Shown: piece by piece, positions 12,479-21,389 of the stretch
Layout of the letters: each line of letters begins with the position of its first letter
Numbering within the stretch: position 1 is the stretch's first letter
Assembly: GCF_016598775.1 (NCBI RefSeq)
Contig: NZ_CP066802.1
Coordinates: forward strand, 2,232,001-2,296,000
Direction: 5' to 3'
DNA: 64,000 nucleotides
DNA from: Actinomyces weissii
Lineage (GTDB): Bacteria > Actinomycetota > Actinomycetes > Actinomycetales > Actinomycetaceae
The notes under the pieces: model-generated
The model's database searches: none
What the model was told of the DNA's origin: nothing
What the model saw: the letters and a program-made list of their open reading frames with translations, nothing else
Program-made: the position numbers and the translations under genes

Positions 12479-13671
12479 GAGTCCAGCAGCAGACAGGACA
12501 AGGTGCTGCCCGTGGTAACCACGGTCTCCTCCTCCGGTACCACCGCCAGCGCGTTGGCCCGCGCCAGTGCCCGGGAGCCCGTGCCGACCGGGGTGGCCCG
12601 GTAGCCCTCCGCCGGGGTGCCCGCCACCCGCACCGGCACGAACTCGCGCCGTCCCCGTGGCGACTCCCAGCCGGAGCCCACCACCGCCGGGACGCTGCTG
12701 CGGTGGAGGCTCGCCCAGCCCGCGATCCGCCGCAGCACCGGGCGCACAAAGGCCTCAAAGGCGATCAAGGCCGCTGCCGGCTCCCCCGGCAGGCAGAAGA
12801 TCGGCACGCCGTCACCTACAGTACCCACCCCCAGCTGGCGGCCAGGAGACATCTGCACCTGGTCAAAGCGCACGGTCCCCAGCGGGGCCAGCACCGACTT
12901 GACGGTGTCTCCCTGCCCGCTGGACAGGCCGCCACTGGTGACCACCACGTCCGCCCGCACCAGCTGGTCCTCGATCGCCTCAGTCAGGGAGCGCACCTCG
13001 TCAGGCACCGCCGAGACCCGGAAGGCCTGCCCGCCCGCGTCCCGCACCGCCGAGGCCAGGGCGTGGCCGTTCGCGTCGTACACGTCCCCCAGGGGCCTCC
13101 GGGTACCCGGTTCCACCAGCTCGTCGCCGATCGAGATCACCACCACGCGGGGTGCCGGGTGCACACACACCCGCGCCAGGCCCATGCCCGCCAGCAGCCC
13201 TACCTGCCGGGCGCTCAGGCGCGAGCCACGGCGCAGCACCCTCTCCCCCTCACGCATCTCCTGGGCCCGAGGGCGTACGTTCTCCCCCACCAGCGGCAGG
13301 CGTTCTATCCGCACCTGCGCGCTGCCCCGGTCGGTGTCCAGCCACGGGACGACGGCGTCGGCCCCTCTAGGCATAGGCGCTCCGGAGTCGATCAGCACGG
13401 CCGTGCCTTCCACCAGGGTGACAGGACGCACGTCACCCGCCCGGACGGCGTCCATCACCCGCACCACCTGCCCGGGGCCGGAGCGGGCCAGCTGCCCCGC
13501 TGACACCGCGTACCCATCCACCCCTGCCAGGTCCACCTCAGGCATGTCCGTCCTGGCGACGACGTCCTCCGCGAGCACGCAGCCCACGGCGTCTGGAAGT
13601 GGCACGTCCAGCGGGGCAGCCGCCTGCGCGATCTCCAGGCAGGCGTCCAGGTGCTCGGCGACACTTCTCAT
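12475..13671 (-). CDS. glp: MoeA/gephyrin-like protein (Glp)
   Basis: A 398-residue MoeA-family protein. Family motifs are visible: MPRGADAVV at 100-108, TSGGLSSGQGD at 245-255, MSPG at 274-277 and LPGEPAA at 294-300. Canonical molybdenum insertases have LPGNPVS at the last site, so the Asn is Glu here. In Corynebacterium the equivalent protein (Glp) binds FtsZ and the receptor GlpR. Synteny with rimJ and glpR, and no molybdenum cofactor genes nearby, favour the division role. A good ribosome binding site (GGAGG) lies six bases before the ATG. Molybdopterin molybdotransferase activity cannot be excluded. Confidence 0.85.
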   Translation of the reverse strand: MRSVAEHLDACLEIAQAAAPLDVPLPDAVGCVLAEDVVARTDMPEVDLAGVDGYAVSAGQLARSGPGQVVRVMDAVRAGDVRPVTLVEGTAVLIDSGAPMPRGADAVVPWLDTDRGSAQVRIERLPLVGENVRPRAQEMREGERVLRRGSRLSARQVGLLAGMGLARVCVHPAPRVVVISIGDELVEPGTRRPLGDVYDANGHALASAVRDAGGQAFRVSAVPDEVRSLTEAIEDQLVRADVVVTSGGLSSGQGDTVKSVLAPLGTVRFDQVQMSPGRQLGVGTVGDGVPIFCLPGEPAAALIAFEAFVRPVLRRIAGWASLHRSSVPAVVGSGWESPRGRREFVPVRVAGTPAEGYRATPVGTGSRALARANALAVVPEEETVVTTGSTLSCLLLDS

Positions 13672-13999
13672 TACGCTCCTCCGTATTAAATTCTCCCCCA
13701 GGCTACCTGGACGCTAGCGAGCAAGCATCTTGGCGGCTGCGCCCCGGGAGGCGCGGGCCGCTAAGGAGACCCAGGCAGGCACCCCGAGGCTCAGGGCCAT
13801 CGCCCCTCGACCAGGGCCCCGGCCTTCATGACGTACAGGATCCCCTACGCCGCCCTCCTGAAACCTCGACAGGGCATCACACCCGCCCCACCGAGGCGTC
13901 CCACCCGCCGCGCTCCACAGAAGCACCGCCTACCCGACCGGGGAGCGCTGACGATGCCGCCAACCAGCCAGCGCCGCCTTCACCTGAGACAATCTGCCT
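13672..13999. other. Divergent intergenic region between glp and 5-FTHF cyclo-ligase
   Basis: These 328 bases hold no credible gene. The glp ribosome binding site and the -10 element of the cyclo-ligase gene lie at the two ends. No repeat or strong hairpin was seen. Confidence 0.5.
13988..13993 (+). promoter_or_regulatory. -10 element of a probable leaderless cyclo-ligase transcript
   Basis: GACAAT ends six bases before the ATG at 14000. No ribosome binding site is present, so the transcript probably begins at the start codon. Confidence 0.45.
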
Positions 14000-14650
14000 A
14001 TGACCGTCGCCCCCACGCTGCCGAACACCTCCTGGCTAGAGAACGCCGACGCGAAGTCCCGCCTGCGGCAGGTGCTGCGCGAGCACCGGAACCGGCACCA
14101 CCGTCACCCTGAGCGTGGGCACGCCCCCGCCTGCCACGCCCTGACTGAGCACGCGCTGGAGGCCGTGGGCACGGCCCGGACCGTGGCCTGCTACGTCTCC
14201 ACGGGCAACGAGCCCTGCACCTGGCTGCTGCTGGAGGAGCTGCAGGCGCGCGGCACCAAGGTGCTGCTGCCGGTGCTCGGCCCGCGCCTGTCCCGCTCCT
14301 GGGGCTGGTTCAAGGGTCTGGAGGACCTGGCGCAGCGCGCCCCCCGCCGTCCTCCGGAGCCCAGCGGCCCGGCCCTGGACGCTACGGCGGTCTCCCTGGC
14401 CGAGGTGCTCCTGGTGCCCGCCCTGGCAGTCGACCGCCGTGGGCACCGGCTGGGCCAGGGGGGAGGCTGGTACGACCGGGTGCTGCCCCTGGTGCACCCG
14501 GCTGCCACCGTCCTGGCGGTGCTGCACCCTGACGAGCTGGTGCGCACGCCGCTGCCGGTGGAGGCCCACGACCACCAGGTGGACGCGGTGCTCACCACCG
14601 AGTCCTGGTTCCTGCTGGAGGGCTCCAGCTTTGCGACGCCTCAGGCCTGA
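14000..14650 (+). CDS. 5-formyltetrahydrofolate cyclo-ligase
   Basis: This 216-residue enzyme of the 5-FTHF cyclo-ligase family converts 5-formyl-THF to 5,10-methenyl-THF with ATP and so returns storage folate to one-carbon metabolism. The ATP-binding signature LGQGGGWYDR is at 151-160, preceded by VLLVPALAVDRRGHR. The N-terminal basic helix (KSRLRQVLREHRNR) is typical. It is divergent from glp, and the same neighbourhood (cyclo-ligase beside moeA-rimJ and not far from mscL) is found in mycobacteria. Confidence 0.93.
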   Translation: MTVAPTLPNTSWLENADAKSRLRQVLREHRNRHHRHPERGHAPACHALTEHALEAVGTARTVACYVSTGNEPCTWLLLEELQARGTKVLLPVLGPRLSRSWGWFKGLEDLAQRAPRRPPEPSGPALDATAVSLAEVLLVPALAVDRRGHRLGQGGGWYDRVLPLVHPAATVLAVLHPDELVRTPLPVEAHDHQVDAVLTTESWFLLEGSSFATPQA

Positions 14651-14942
14651 GCCGGCGGCGGGACCGGTGCCAGCGGCCCGGCGCGGCATGCTCTCATCAA
14701 GTACGTCTGCCCGACGGGTGGGCCCCTGAGCCGGCAGCCCGGTGGGTGGCATGCTCCGCACCGGCACCAGGACTGACGACGACGGCGCAGCGGCCGCGTT
14801 CCACAGGCAGGCTTCCACCGGGCCCCGATCTCGAAGCGCGTCCAGGCAGCGTCCGCGCTCCACAGGTGGGCAAGCCGCCTCACCGTCCACCAGAGCTGCT
14901 GGCGGTGCCCGAAGGGCCCGGTGCCGGTGCGAGCCTGGAGGC

Positions 14943-15686
14943 ATGTCAGGGACGCACGCACTCACCCCGCCCCGCCACCAGGGAGCAGATGAAGCTGACT
15001 GGGACCCCGGCCCGCGCAGTCGCCGTGGGCGGCGCCTGCCCTCCCGCCGTCCTCAGAGCGCTCGGAGACGGCCCCTGCGGCTGCGCCTGTGGTGGGGGCG
15101 GTACCGGCACCTGCTGGCCGCAGCCTGCCTGGCAGCCGCCGTGCTGGTGGGTCTGAGCGCGCTGGCCCCGCCCCCGCCGTCGGGGGTCAGCGTGCTGGTG
15201 GTCTCCCGTGCGGTTGAGGCCGGGGAAGAGCTTGGCACCGGGAGCGTGGAACGGGCCACCCTGCCGCAGCGCGCGGTGCCCGCCAGCGGCCTGGCGGACG
15301 AGACCGTACTGGGGCAGCGGGCGGCGATCCGCCTGGAGAAGGGCACGGTCCTGACCCGCACCATGACCAGCGGAGACGCAGCCGCCCGCCTGGCTGAGAC
15401 TGAGCGCCTGGTGGAGGTTCCGGTGCAGATCGGTGCCGAGCTGGCCACCCCCGGAGCCCGCGTGGACGTCGTGGCCGTGGGGCCGGATTCCTTTGGCAGT
15501 GAGGGCTCCGCCCAGGTGGTCGGTCGTGGAGCCCGGGTGCTTAGCACACGCAGTCAAACTAGGGGAGGACCTTGGGATGGTGAGACGAGTATCACATACA
15601 TCACTATTGCTGTCCCCCAACAGACCGCTAGCCTTGTAGTTGGCGCGGCTTCGCACAATCAGCTGGGCATCATGCTGAGCCCCTGA
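14943..15686 (+). CDS. SAF-domain membrane protein, CpaB/RcpC-like
   Basis: From this ATG the protein has 247 residues: a basic, disordered N terminus, one membrane helix (about 57-76), then a SAF domain (about 82-145, including VSRAVEAGEELGTGSVERA and GQRAAIRLEKGTVLTR) and a C-terminal extension. SAF domains of this type occur in CpaB/RcpC of Flp pili and in stand-alone actinobacterial proteins. No pilus genes are near, so the role is unknown. The frame is open upstream to a GTG at 14742, but that extra sequence is very Arg/Ser-rich and unlike coding sequence. The ribosome binding site (GGAGG) is unusually close to the chosen ATG. Confidence 0.7.
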   Translation: MSGTHALTPPRHQGADEADWDPGPRSRRGRRLPSRRPQSARRRPLRLRLWWGRYRHLLAAACLAAAVLVGLSALAPPPPSGVSVLVVSRAVEAGEELGTGSVERATLPQRAVPASGLADETVLGQRAAIRLEKGTVLTRTMTSGDAAARLAETERLVEVPVQIGAELATPGARVDVVAVGPDSFGSEGSAQVVGRGARVLSTRSQTRGGPWDGETSITYITIAVPQQTASLVVGAASHNQLGIMLSP

Positions 15687-15777
15687 CGCCGCGAGCCGGA
15701 CCGATTCCGGCTTTCCTAACTCCTCTCCGGCGCCCCCTGATGCGCCCGCATCAGAGCGCCACAACGAAAGGCAACTC

Positions 15778-16158
15778 ATGCTCCAGGGATTCAAGGACTT
15801 TATCTCCCGCGGAAACGCCATTGACCTCGCCGTCGGTGTCATCATCGGTGCGGCCTTCAAGTCTATTGTCGACGCCCTCGTGGAGAAGGTCCTCAACCCC
15901 CTCATCGGTGGCATCTTCGGCCAGCCCAACTTCGACTCCCTCGGCAAGTTCACGGTGGGCAGCGCCGAGGTCCTGCCTGGTGCGATCATCACCGCACTCG
16001 TCAACTTCCTGCTCATCGCCTTCGCCCTGTACTTCTTCCTGGTCGTGCCGATGAACAAGATCAACGAGAAGAAGAAGGCTGGCGAGGCCGACGCCCCCGC
16101 CGAGCCGACCGACGTCGAGCTCCTCACCGAGATCCGCGACCTGCTCTCCAAGCGCTGA
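15778..16158 (+). CDS. mscL: Large-conductance mechanosensitive channel MscL
   Basis: This 126-residue MscL opens under membrane tension and releases solutes on osmotic downshock. The N-terminal amphipathic helix and TM1 (FKDFISRGNAIDLAVGVIIG) and TM2 (ITALVNFLLIAFALYFFLVV) are clear, and the C terminus holds the short helical bundle (LLTEIRDLLSKR). AAAGG lies six bases before the ATG. A strong hairpin follows directly. Confidence 0.97.
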   Translation: MLQGFKDFISRGNAIDLAVGVIIGAAFKSIVDALVEKVLNPLIGGIFGQPNFDSLGKFTVGSAEVLPGAIITALVNFLLIAFALYFFLVVPMNKINEKKKAGEADAPAEPTDVELLTEIRDLLSKR

Positions 16159-16177
16159 GACCCCACTCACCACAGCC

Positions 16178-16215
16178 GGAGGGGCCCGCAGACCACCTGG
16201 TCTGCGGGCCCCTCC
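16178..16215 (+). terminator. Terminator after mscL
   Basis: A perfect 18-bp stem (arms 16178-16195 and 16198-16215, core GGGGCCCGCAGACCA) with a 2-base loop begins 19 bases past the mscL stop. It is symmetric and may also stop transcripts from the minus strand. Confidence 0.85.
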
Positions 16216-16380
16216 GCGTACACGTCTCAGCTGCCCCGTCCCCGGCACGGCCACCGGTAAGCCCTCACCGCGCCCCGCCCGGGCAGACTGCGCCACCCTG
16301 ACACGGTCCTACAGGCGCAGGCGCAAGCTCCTACTGTCGGTGAGGCGGCACCTGCACCAGCAGCCGGGCCTCGTCGGGGC

Positions 16381-16614
16381 CTACTGCCAGTGGGGTGGCA
16401 CCTCCGCCAGCAGCCGGGCGTCGTTGGCGCCCCCACCAGCCGCCCCCTGGCCCGCAGCAGCGTCCTCACCAGCAGGACAGTCCGCCAGCGCATCCAAGGC
16501 GCGCCGCCGCCGGTCCTCAGCCTCCTGCTCAGTGGGCTCACCCCGCGCCACCCGCGCAGCGTCCTGCACCGACAGGGCCACCACGCGCCTGCGGCGCCTG
16601 CCCCCGGCGCTCAC
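16381..16614 (-). CDS. Small conserved-looking protein ending in PPHW
   Basis: A 77-residue reading frame from a GTG with GGTGG six bases upstream, beginning 37 bp after the large helicase-like gene on the same strand. It has a basic start (GGRRRRR), a helical middle (VQDAARVARGEPTEQEAEDR), and ends LLAEVPPHWQ. C-terminal (R)PPHW-like ends are common in small actinobacterial proteins of unknown function. The amino-acid pattern looks like coding sequence, whereas the overlapping plus-strand frames do not. Function is unknown; the position suggests co-transcription with the helicase-like gene. A longer start at 16644 is possible. Confidence 0.5.
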   Translation of the reverse strand: MSAGGRRRRRVVALSVQDAARVARGEPTEQEAEDRRRRALDALADCPAGEDAAAGQGAAGGGANDARLLAEVPPHWQ

Positions 16615-16651
16615 ACCTGGCCACCCACTAGGCGTCCAGGCCACCGGGGCG

Positions 16652-19600
16652 TCACTTGGAACGCCGCACCGCGTTGCTCAGTACAGCGTCCACCCCCGCC
16701 CCACGCCGCCGCAGGGCCAAGGTGGCCCGCAGCTCCGCGATCTCGGCAGCCTCGTCCCTGACCACCCCGTCCGAGCGGATCCAGGCGACCAGGTCGTCCA
16801 GCTGGTCGTCCGAGTAGGCCTGCAGAGGCAGCCCCGCAGCGATCGGAGGGCGCCGGGCCCGCTGCGGCTCCACCGGAGCCGCGTCCGCCGTCGTGGCGCT
16901 CAAGGCCGTGACCGAGCTGACCGCGGAGTCCGCCGTGTCCGGAGCGTCCGCCGTCTCCACAGAAGCCTCCGAGGCTGACCCCGGCTCCGCCACCTCCCAG
17001 GCCTCCACCGGCACCTCCTGCGGCACCGCCTGGGGCGGCGGAGGCGGCGGCACCCGACGCTCCCGAACCACCGAGGCCACCAGCTGCTCCACGCGCCGGG
17101 CCTCCGCCTCCGGGTCCACGAACACCCCGGCGGAGAACGCCATATGCACCAGCCAGCCCCGCTGCTCCAGCCGCTCCACCCAGTGCCGGTCGCGTCGGCG
17201 CAGGCTCGGCTCGGCCACATAGTCGGCGTCATCAGTCAGGACCGCCACGAACAGCTCACCCGGATAGTCCGGGTGCCCGATCGCCAGGGGGATGCGCACG
17301 CCCCCCTCCAGCCCGTAGCGCGGACGCACCGTCAGCCCCCGCCGCCACAGGTACTCCGCCAGGTCCACCAGCAGCGGGTCCGGGGCCAGGCCGTCGGCGG
17401 AGAGGTCCTGCCCACCGCTCTCAGCCTGCTCCAGCAGCTCACGCAGCAACCGCGAGCCAGCCGTCGTCAGCCGGGTGGGGTCCAGGTCAGCCGCCGTCAG
17501 GCAGGAGACCACGGTGGTGCGCTCGCGCGCCGCCGACAGGGCCTCCACCAGGGCCACCATGCCGCCCTTCTGCGCCACCGAGCCGAAACGGTGGATCGTG
17601 CGGCCGTGCACGGTCTTGGCGTAACCGACGCTGAGAATGACGTGGTCGCGGCGCAGGGAGCGGCAGTCAGCCAGGTCCACCACCACGAAAGGCTCCAGCC
17701 CCTGGTCCCTGAAGAACCTCTCCAAGGCCGGGGAGCCACTGAGCTCCTGCATCACCGCCTGCCGGATGGCGTCCCCGTGCCGGGTGTTCAGGGCGACCAC
17801 CGCCAGGGACAGCTCCGGGCTGCTCAAGGCGTGCTCGATCACCAGGTCCACCACCCGGTTGACCTCCGCGGAGACGGTCTCCACCGCCACCTCACCGGGA
17901 GCAGCCGCCCCCCGGCCGTCAACCAGGTCCAGCCGCAGGGACTGCGACCCGGGCGGGGTAGGAACGGCCTCGATAATGCCCTCATAGTCGTTGGCGGCCA
18001 GGAATCCGGCGATCATGGGATCCAGGCTGTGGCGGGTGGTAGGAAGCGTCACCTTGGGCAGCAGCGGCCCCAGCTCAGCAGCCAGGCCCGTCTCGGCCCG
18101 GCGCGGGTCACCCACCACCAGCACCTGCTCAGCCCGCACCAGCGCGGGCAGCACCTGCGCCACCGGCACCGGTGCCGAGGCGTCCAGGACCGCCAGGTCC
18201 AGCAAGGCGTTGGCGGAGAACACCTGAGGCACCAGCATGGGCGGGACGATCCACACCGGCTTGGCCACCAGCGCCAGCGGGTAGCGCTCGATCAGCTCGC
18301 TCAGGCCCGCGCCCTCCTCACGCACCAGGGCCTTGTACAGCTCCCGCGCCTCCTCCAGGTTCTCATTGACCTGGTTGCGCACCCGCTGGGCGTGCGCCTG
18401 CGCCACCGGCAGCGCCAGGGAGGCCGCCTGGGCCTTGTCCAGCTCCCGCAAGGAGCGGGCCAAGGCCGCCAGGGCCGCCGCGTCCAGACCACCCATGTCC
18501 GGGTCGTCCCGCAGCGCCTGCGCCAGCACTGAGGACCACCAGCAGTAGGTCAGCTCCAGCTCGATCTGGTTAGCCGGGGTAGCCCGGGCCGTCAGGTCCT
18601 CCAGCAGCGGCCCCAGCCCCAGCTCATGTACCTCCGCCATGACCTGGTTCAGCTCAGGCACCCGCATAGCCTCGTTGTCCTGGGAGACCAGGACGCCGAC
18701 CTGGGAGACCAGGTCGTCCAGCACCAGGTCCAGCAGCTGGGGCGCCCCCGGCGTGCGGTCGAACAGCACCTGCACCTGCTCCAGCCGCTGGCACACCTCC
18801 TGGGCCACACCCGCCATGTCATCCAGGCTGGCGGGCAGCCGCGGCCACCCTCCCTCTGGGGCGTAGCGCCGCCAGGTCTCGCGCCGACGCTGTACCTGCA
18901 CCAGCTCCTCGTGCAGGTCCTCCACCACCCGGCCAGGCCGCACCAGCTCACGGGCCTGCCGCTGAAAACGACGCCGGATCGAGGCGCTCATCTCCACGTC
19001 ATGCTCCTCACGCCACTGGCGCGTGGCGGTGGCTATCACCATGTCCGCGGCGGAGCGCTCAAAGATCTGAGGGCGGAACACGTCCAGGGAGTCCCGCACC
19101 CCGTCCAGCACCTCCAGCTGCTCCTGCCACTGCCGCAGGGACCGCGCCCGCAGCATGCCGGTGTCCTTGGCGCCGTCCTGCACGTGCCTGGTCAGGGCTG
19201 GCAGCAGGTTCTCGTCCAGCTCCCGCAGCACCGTCAAGGTGTCAGTGACCTCGTCCAGGTCCGTGACCGCCAGGGCCTCCCAGGCTGAAGGCTGCGTACG
19301 CGGCACCAGCATGCCCAGCTGCTCGGCCCGCTCCAGCACCCGGCGGGCCCGGGCCAGGCCGGCGGCGTCGAGCTGCTCCAGGTGGCCTGGCACGATCCGG
19401 GCGGTGGTCCGGGCCCGGGTGCGCGAGGAGGTCATCTCCGCCAGCTTCTGCAAGGCCTCGAAAGCTGACACCCCCCAGGGCGCACGGGTGGCGTGCAGCG
19501 CCCCCACGTAGCGTTGCAGGCGGGAGCGCACGGTCACCAGACGCTCCCGCATCTCCATGATGGACTCCGCGTCCACCTCAGGCGGGTTGACCCCCATGCC

Positions 19601-21007
19601 CTCCTTGACCGCCTCCGCAGCGTGCCGCCGCCAGGCCGGGTCCTCGGTGAGGTCGATGACCAGGTCCCCCAGTCCCAGCCGCCGCAGCCTCTCCGCCACC
19701 GCGTGCCCCTCCGCGCAGCTGGCGGGCACGTGCAGCACGGTGCGCCCCGAGCCGACGGCGTCGGCAATGACCGCGGCCAGGACACCTGGGACGTCCGCGC
19801 CAGGGGGCGCGTCCAGCAAGAGGGAGGCTCCAGATCCGACCGCCTCCACGGCGTCCAGCTCCGCCGCCTCCAGGTCCCCCGCACCCCGCTCGTTCTCCGG
19901 GTAACGGTCCCGCGGCTCAGCCGCAGGCAGCTCCACGTCCAGGGCTGCGCAAGCGGCCCCGTCACCCGCTAGGGCCGCCACCAGGGCCGAGGCCCGGCAG
20001 CGCTCCCGCACAGCGTCGAAGTCCTCAACCAAGGCACGGCCCGGATGCACGAAGGCACCCACCACCAGGCGCTCGTGCAGGGCGAAACCGGGCAGGTACT
20101 CGCGCCCCAGGGTGGCCAGGCGGGCCAGCGCGGCCCGCGGCGTGAAACCCACCGAGGAGACCGCCGAGTGGGCGATGCCCGCGACATCGGCCTGGCAGCC
20201 GTGTGCGCGCAGGGCCTTAACCAGCAGCGGGTTGACCTCCACGGACAGGTCCAGGGCCAGCTGGGCGTCCCCCGTGGCCCCCGTCAGCCGGACCGGACGC
20301 AGCAGTACCGGCGCGTTCACGGTCTCCACCGGGGTGTCGGCACCAGGCTCACGCCGGGCGAAGGAGGGACGGGCCGAGCTGGACTCCGCCGCGCTCGGGC
20401 TGGGGCCCGTCTGCGTCCAGGAAGCCACCCCCACCGCCAGGAAGACCGGCGCCACCCCGAACTGGCGGGCCAGGTCCTGGGTGCGTGAAGCCACCTCCCG
20501 CAGGGACTGGCGGGCGGCCAGCAAGGCGGAGCGCTCCCGCACCAGGGAGGACAGCTGCGTGGGGCGGCCCGCGTAGAGCTGGGCCAGGCCGGAGGGGTGG
20601 GCGGCGGTCAGGTCCACCACACCCTCCTCCAGCATGGTGATATCAGAGTCGGTCACTACCCCACCCAGGTCCAGCAGATCCTCCCGCCACCGGCTGAGCG
20701 TGGCGTCGATGCGTGCCAGGCGGGCGTCGTCGCCCTCCGGGACCGCGGTGGCCTGCTCCGGGCTGGAGGCGGAGGCAGTCGGGCTCGCTGAGGTGACCGG
20801 GCTACTGCCGGGGCTTTCCGCCTGCGGCTGCGGTCCCACCTCAGTCTCGGTCCCGGACGACGGCGTCGCCTCCTGGCCGCCGGTCACCGAGGCCGAGGGC
20901 CCTGGCTTCCTGGTGGCAGGCGCGGAGGGTCTTGGCGTCTTCTGCACGGCCCCGCGGTTGGACAGCGCGCGTCGTATCCGGTCGAAGGGGGAGGCAGCAG
21001 GCGTCAT
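16652..21007 (-). CDS. DUF4011-type SF1 helicase/nuclease homologue with degenerate catalytic motifs
   Basis: A 1451-residue protein. After about 90 disordered residues comes a DUF4011-like region (WREDLLDL near 107, PVFLAVGVASW near 187), a superfamily 1 helicase core (about 390-1170) and a Vsr/MTES_1575-like nuclease region (about 1215-1305). Where active relatives have a Walker A loop (GPPGTGKS) it has DAPPGADVP (399-407); the DEAS of motif II is LDAS (about 941); GDPRQ is GDPRR (about 967); and the arginine-rich motif VI is altered (LVEALSAARE). In the nuclease region IDLAV is IPLAI and the E-x-D pair is missing. The frame is intact, so it is probably kept as a non-catalytic protein. TATGTT lies six bases before the ATG. 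Confidence 0.8.
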   Translation of the reverse strand: MTPAASPFDRIRRALSNRGAVQKTPRPSAPATRKPGPSASVTGGQEATPSSGTETEVGPQPQAESPGSSPVTSASPTASASSPEQATAVPEGDDARLARIDATLSRWREDLLDLGGVVTDSDITMLEEGVVDLTAAHPSGLAQLYAGRPTQLSSLVRERSALLAARQSLREVASRTQDLARQFGVAPVFLAVGVASWTQTGPSPSAAESSSARPSFARREPGADTPVETVNAPVLLRPVRLTGATGDAQLALDLSVEVNPLLVKALRAHGCQADVAGIAHSAVSSVGFTPRAALARLATLGREYLPGFALHERLVVGAFVHPGRALVEDFDAVRERCRASALVAALAGDGAACAALDVELPAAEPRDRYPENERGAGDLEAAELDAVEAVGSGASLLLDAPPGADVPGVLAAVIADAVGSGRTVLHVPASCAEGHAVAERLRRLGLGDLVIDLTEDPAWRRHAAEAVKEGMGVNPPEVDAESIMEMRERLVTVRSRLQRYVGALHATRAPWGVSAFEALQKLAEMTSSRTRARTTARIVPGHLEQLDAAGLARARRVLERAEQLGMLVPRTQPSAWEALAVTDLDEVTDTLTVLRELDENLLPALTRHVQDGAKDTGMLRARSLRQWQEQLEVLDGVRDSLDVFRPQIFERSAADMVIATATRQWREEHDVEMSASIRRRFQRQARELVRPGRVVEDLHEELVQVQRRRETWRRYAPEGGWPRLPASLDDMAGVAQEVCQRLEQVQVLFDRTPGAPQLLDLVLDDLVSQVGVLVSQDNEAMRVPELNQVMAEVHELGLGPLLEDLTARATPANQIELELTYCWWSSVLAQALRDDPDMGGLDAAALAALARSLRELDKAQAASLALPVAQAHAQRVRNQVNENLEEARELYKALVREEGAGLSELIERYPLALVAKPVWIVPPMLVPQVFSANALLDLAVLDASAPVPVAQVLPALVRAEQVLVVGDPRRAETGLAAELGPLLPKVTLPTTRHSLDPMIAGFLAANDYEGIIEAVPTPPGSQSLRLDLVDGRGAAAPGEVAVETVSAEVNRVVDLVIEHALSSPELSLAVVALNTRHGDAIRQAVMQELSGSPALERFFRDQGLEPFVVVDLADCRSLRRDHVILSVGYAKTVHGRTIHRFGSVAQKGGMVALVEALSAARERTTVVSCLTAADLDPTRLTTAGSRLLRELLEQAESGGQDLSADGLAPDPLLVDLAEYLWRRGLTVRPRYGLEGGVRIPLAIGHPDYPGELFVAVLTDDADYVAEPSLRRRDRHWVERLEQRGWLVHMAFSAGVFVDPEAEARRVEQLVASVVRERRVPPPPPPQAVPQEVPVEAWEVAEPGSASEASVETADAPDTADSAVSSVTALSATTADAAPVEPQRARRPPIAAGLPLQAYSDDQLDDLVAWIRSDGVVRDEAAEIAELRATLALRRRGAGVDAVLSNAVRRSK

Positions 21008-21013
21008 ACGATC

Positions 21014-21019
21014 AACATA
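21014..21019 (-). promoter_or_regulatory. -10 element of a probable leaderless helicase-like transcript
   Basis: TATGTT on the minus strand is separated by six bases (GATCGT) from the ATG at 21007. No Shine-Dalgarno sequence is present. Confidence 0.5.
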
Positions 21020-21239
21020 TCGGGCCTAGGCCGAGAATGCCCACAGACTCGGCGGCACGGAAACCAGCGGACAGATGTTTACCCAACCGCAACCGTACGG
21101 GCACCGCCGTCACCCCGCCAGGAGGCGCCCACGGGGGCTGGTCGTACCGGAGGCGGCACCCCACCCGCCAGAGCGCCGGGGCCGGAAGGCGCCCCGCAAG
21201 GACGGACCGGGCCCAGCACGCTGGCTGGACCCGGTCACC

Positions 21240-21315
21240 TGGTGCCCCCGAGACGATTCGAACGTCCGACACCCGCTTTAGGAGAGCGGTGCTCTATCCC
21301 CTGAGCTACGAGGGC
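21240..21315 (-). tRNA. tRNA-Arg (anticodon CCT)
   Basis: Acceptor GCCCTCG/CGGGGGC, anticodon loop TCCTAAA giving CCT, and T-loop TTCGAAT are readable on the minus strand. The CCA end is encoded (21240-21242). It decodes AGG, a codon that is rare in this GC-rich genome. Confidence 0.95.
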
Positions 21316-21389
21316 TCAGGCAACAGCCTACCAGTGCCCGGCAGGCACCTGCGACCACTGGCCGCGCAGCCCTGCCGGGCAGCCAGGGA

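Noticed and set aside
17144..18532. 462-codon open frame on the plus strand inside the helicase-like gene
   Set aside because: Gln/His/Arg-rich shadow frame without a ribosome binding site; the opposite strand has clear helicase-family similarity.
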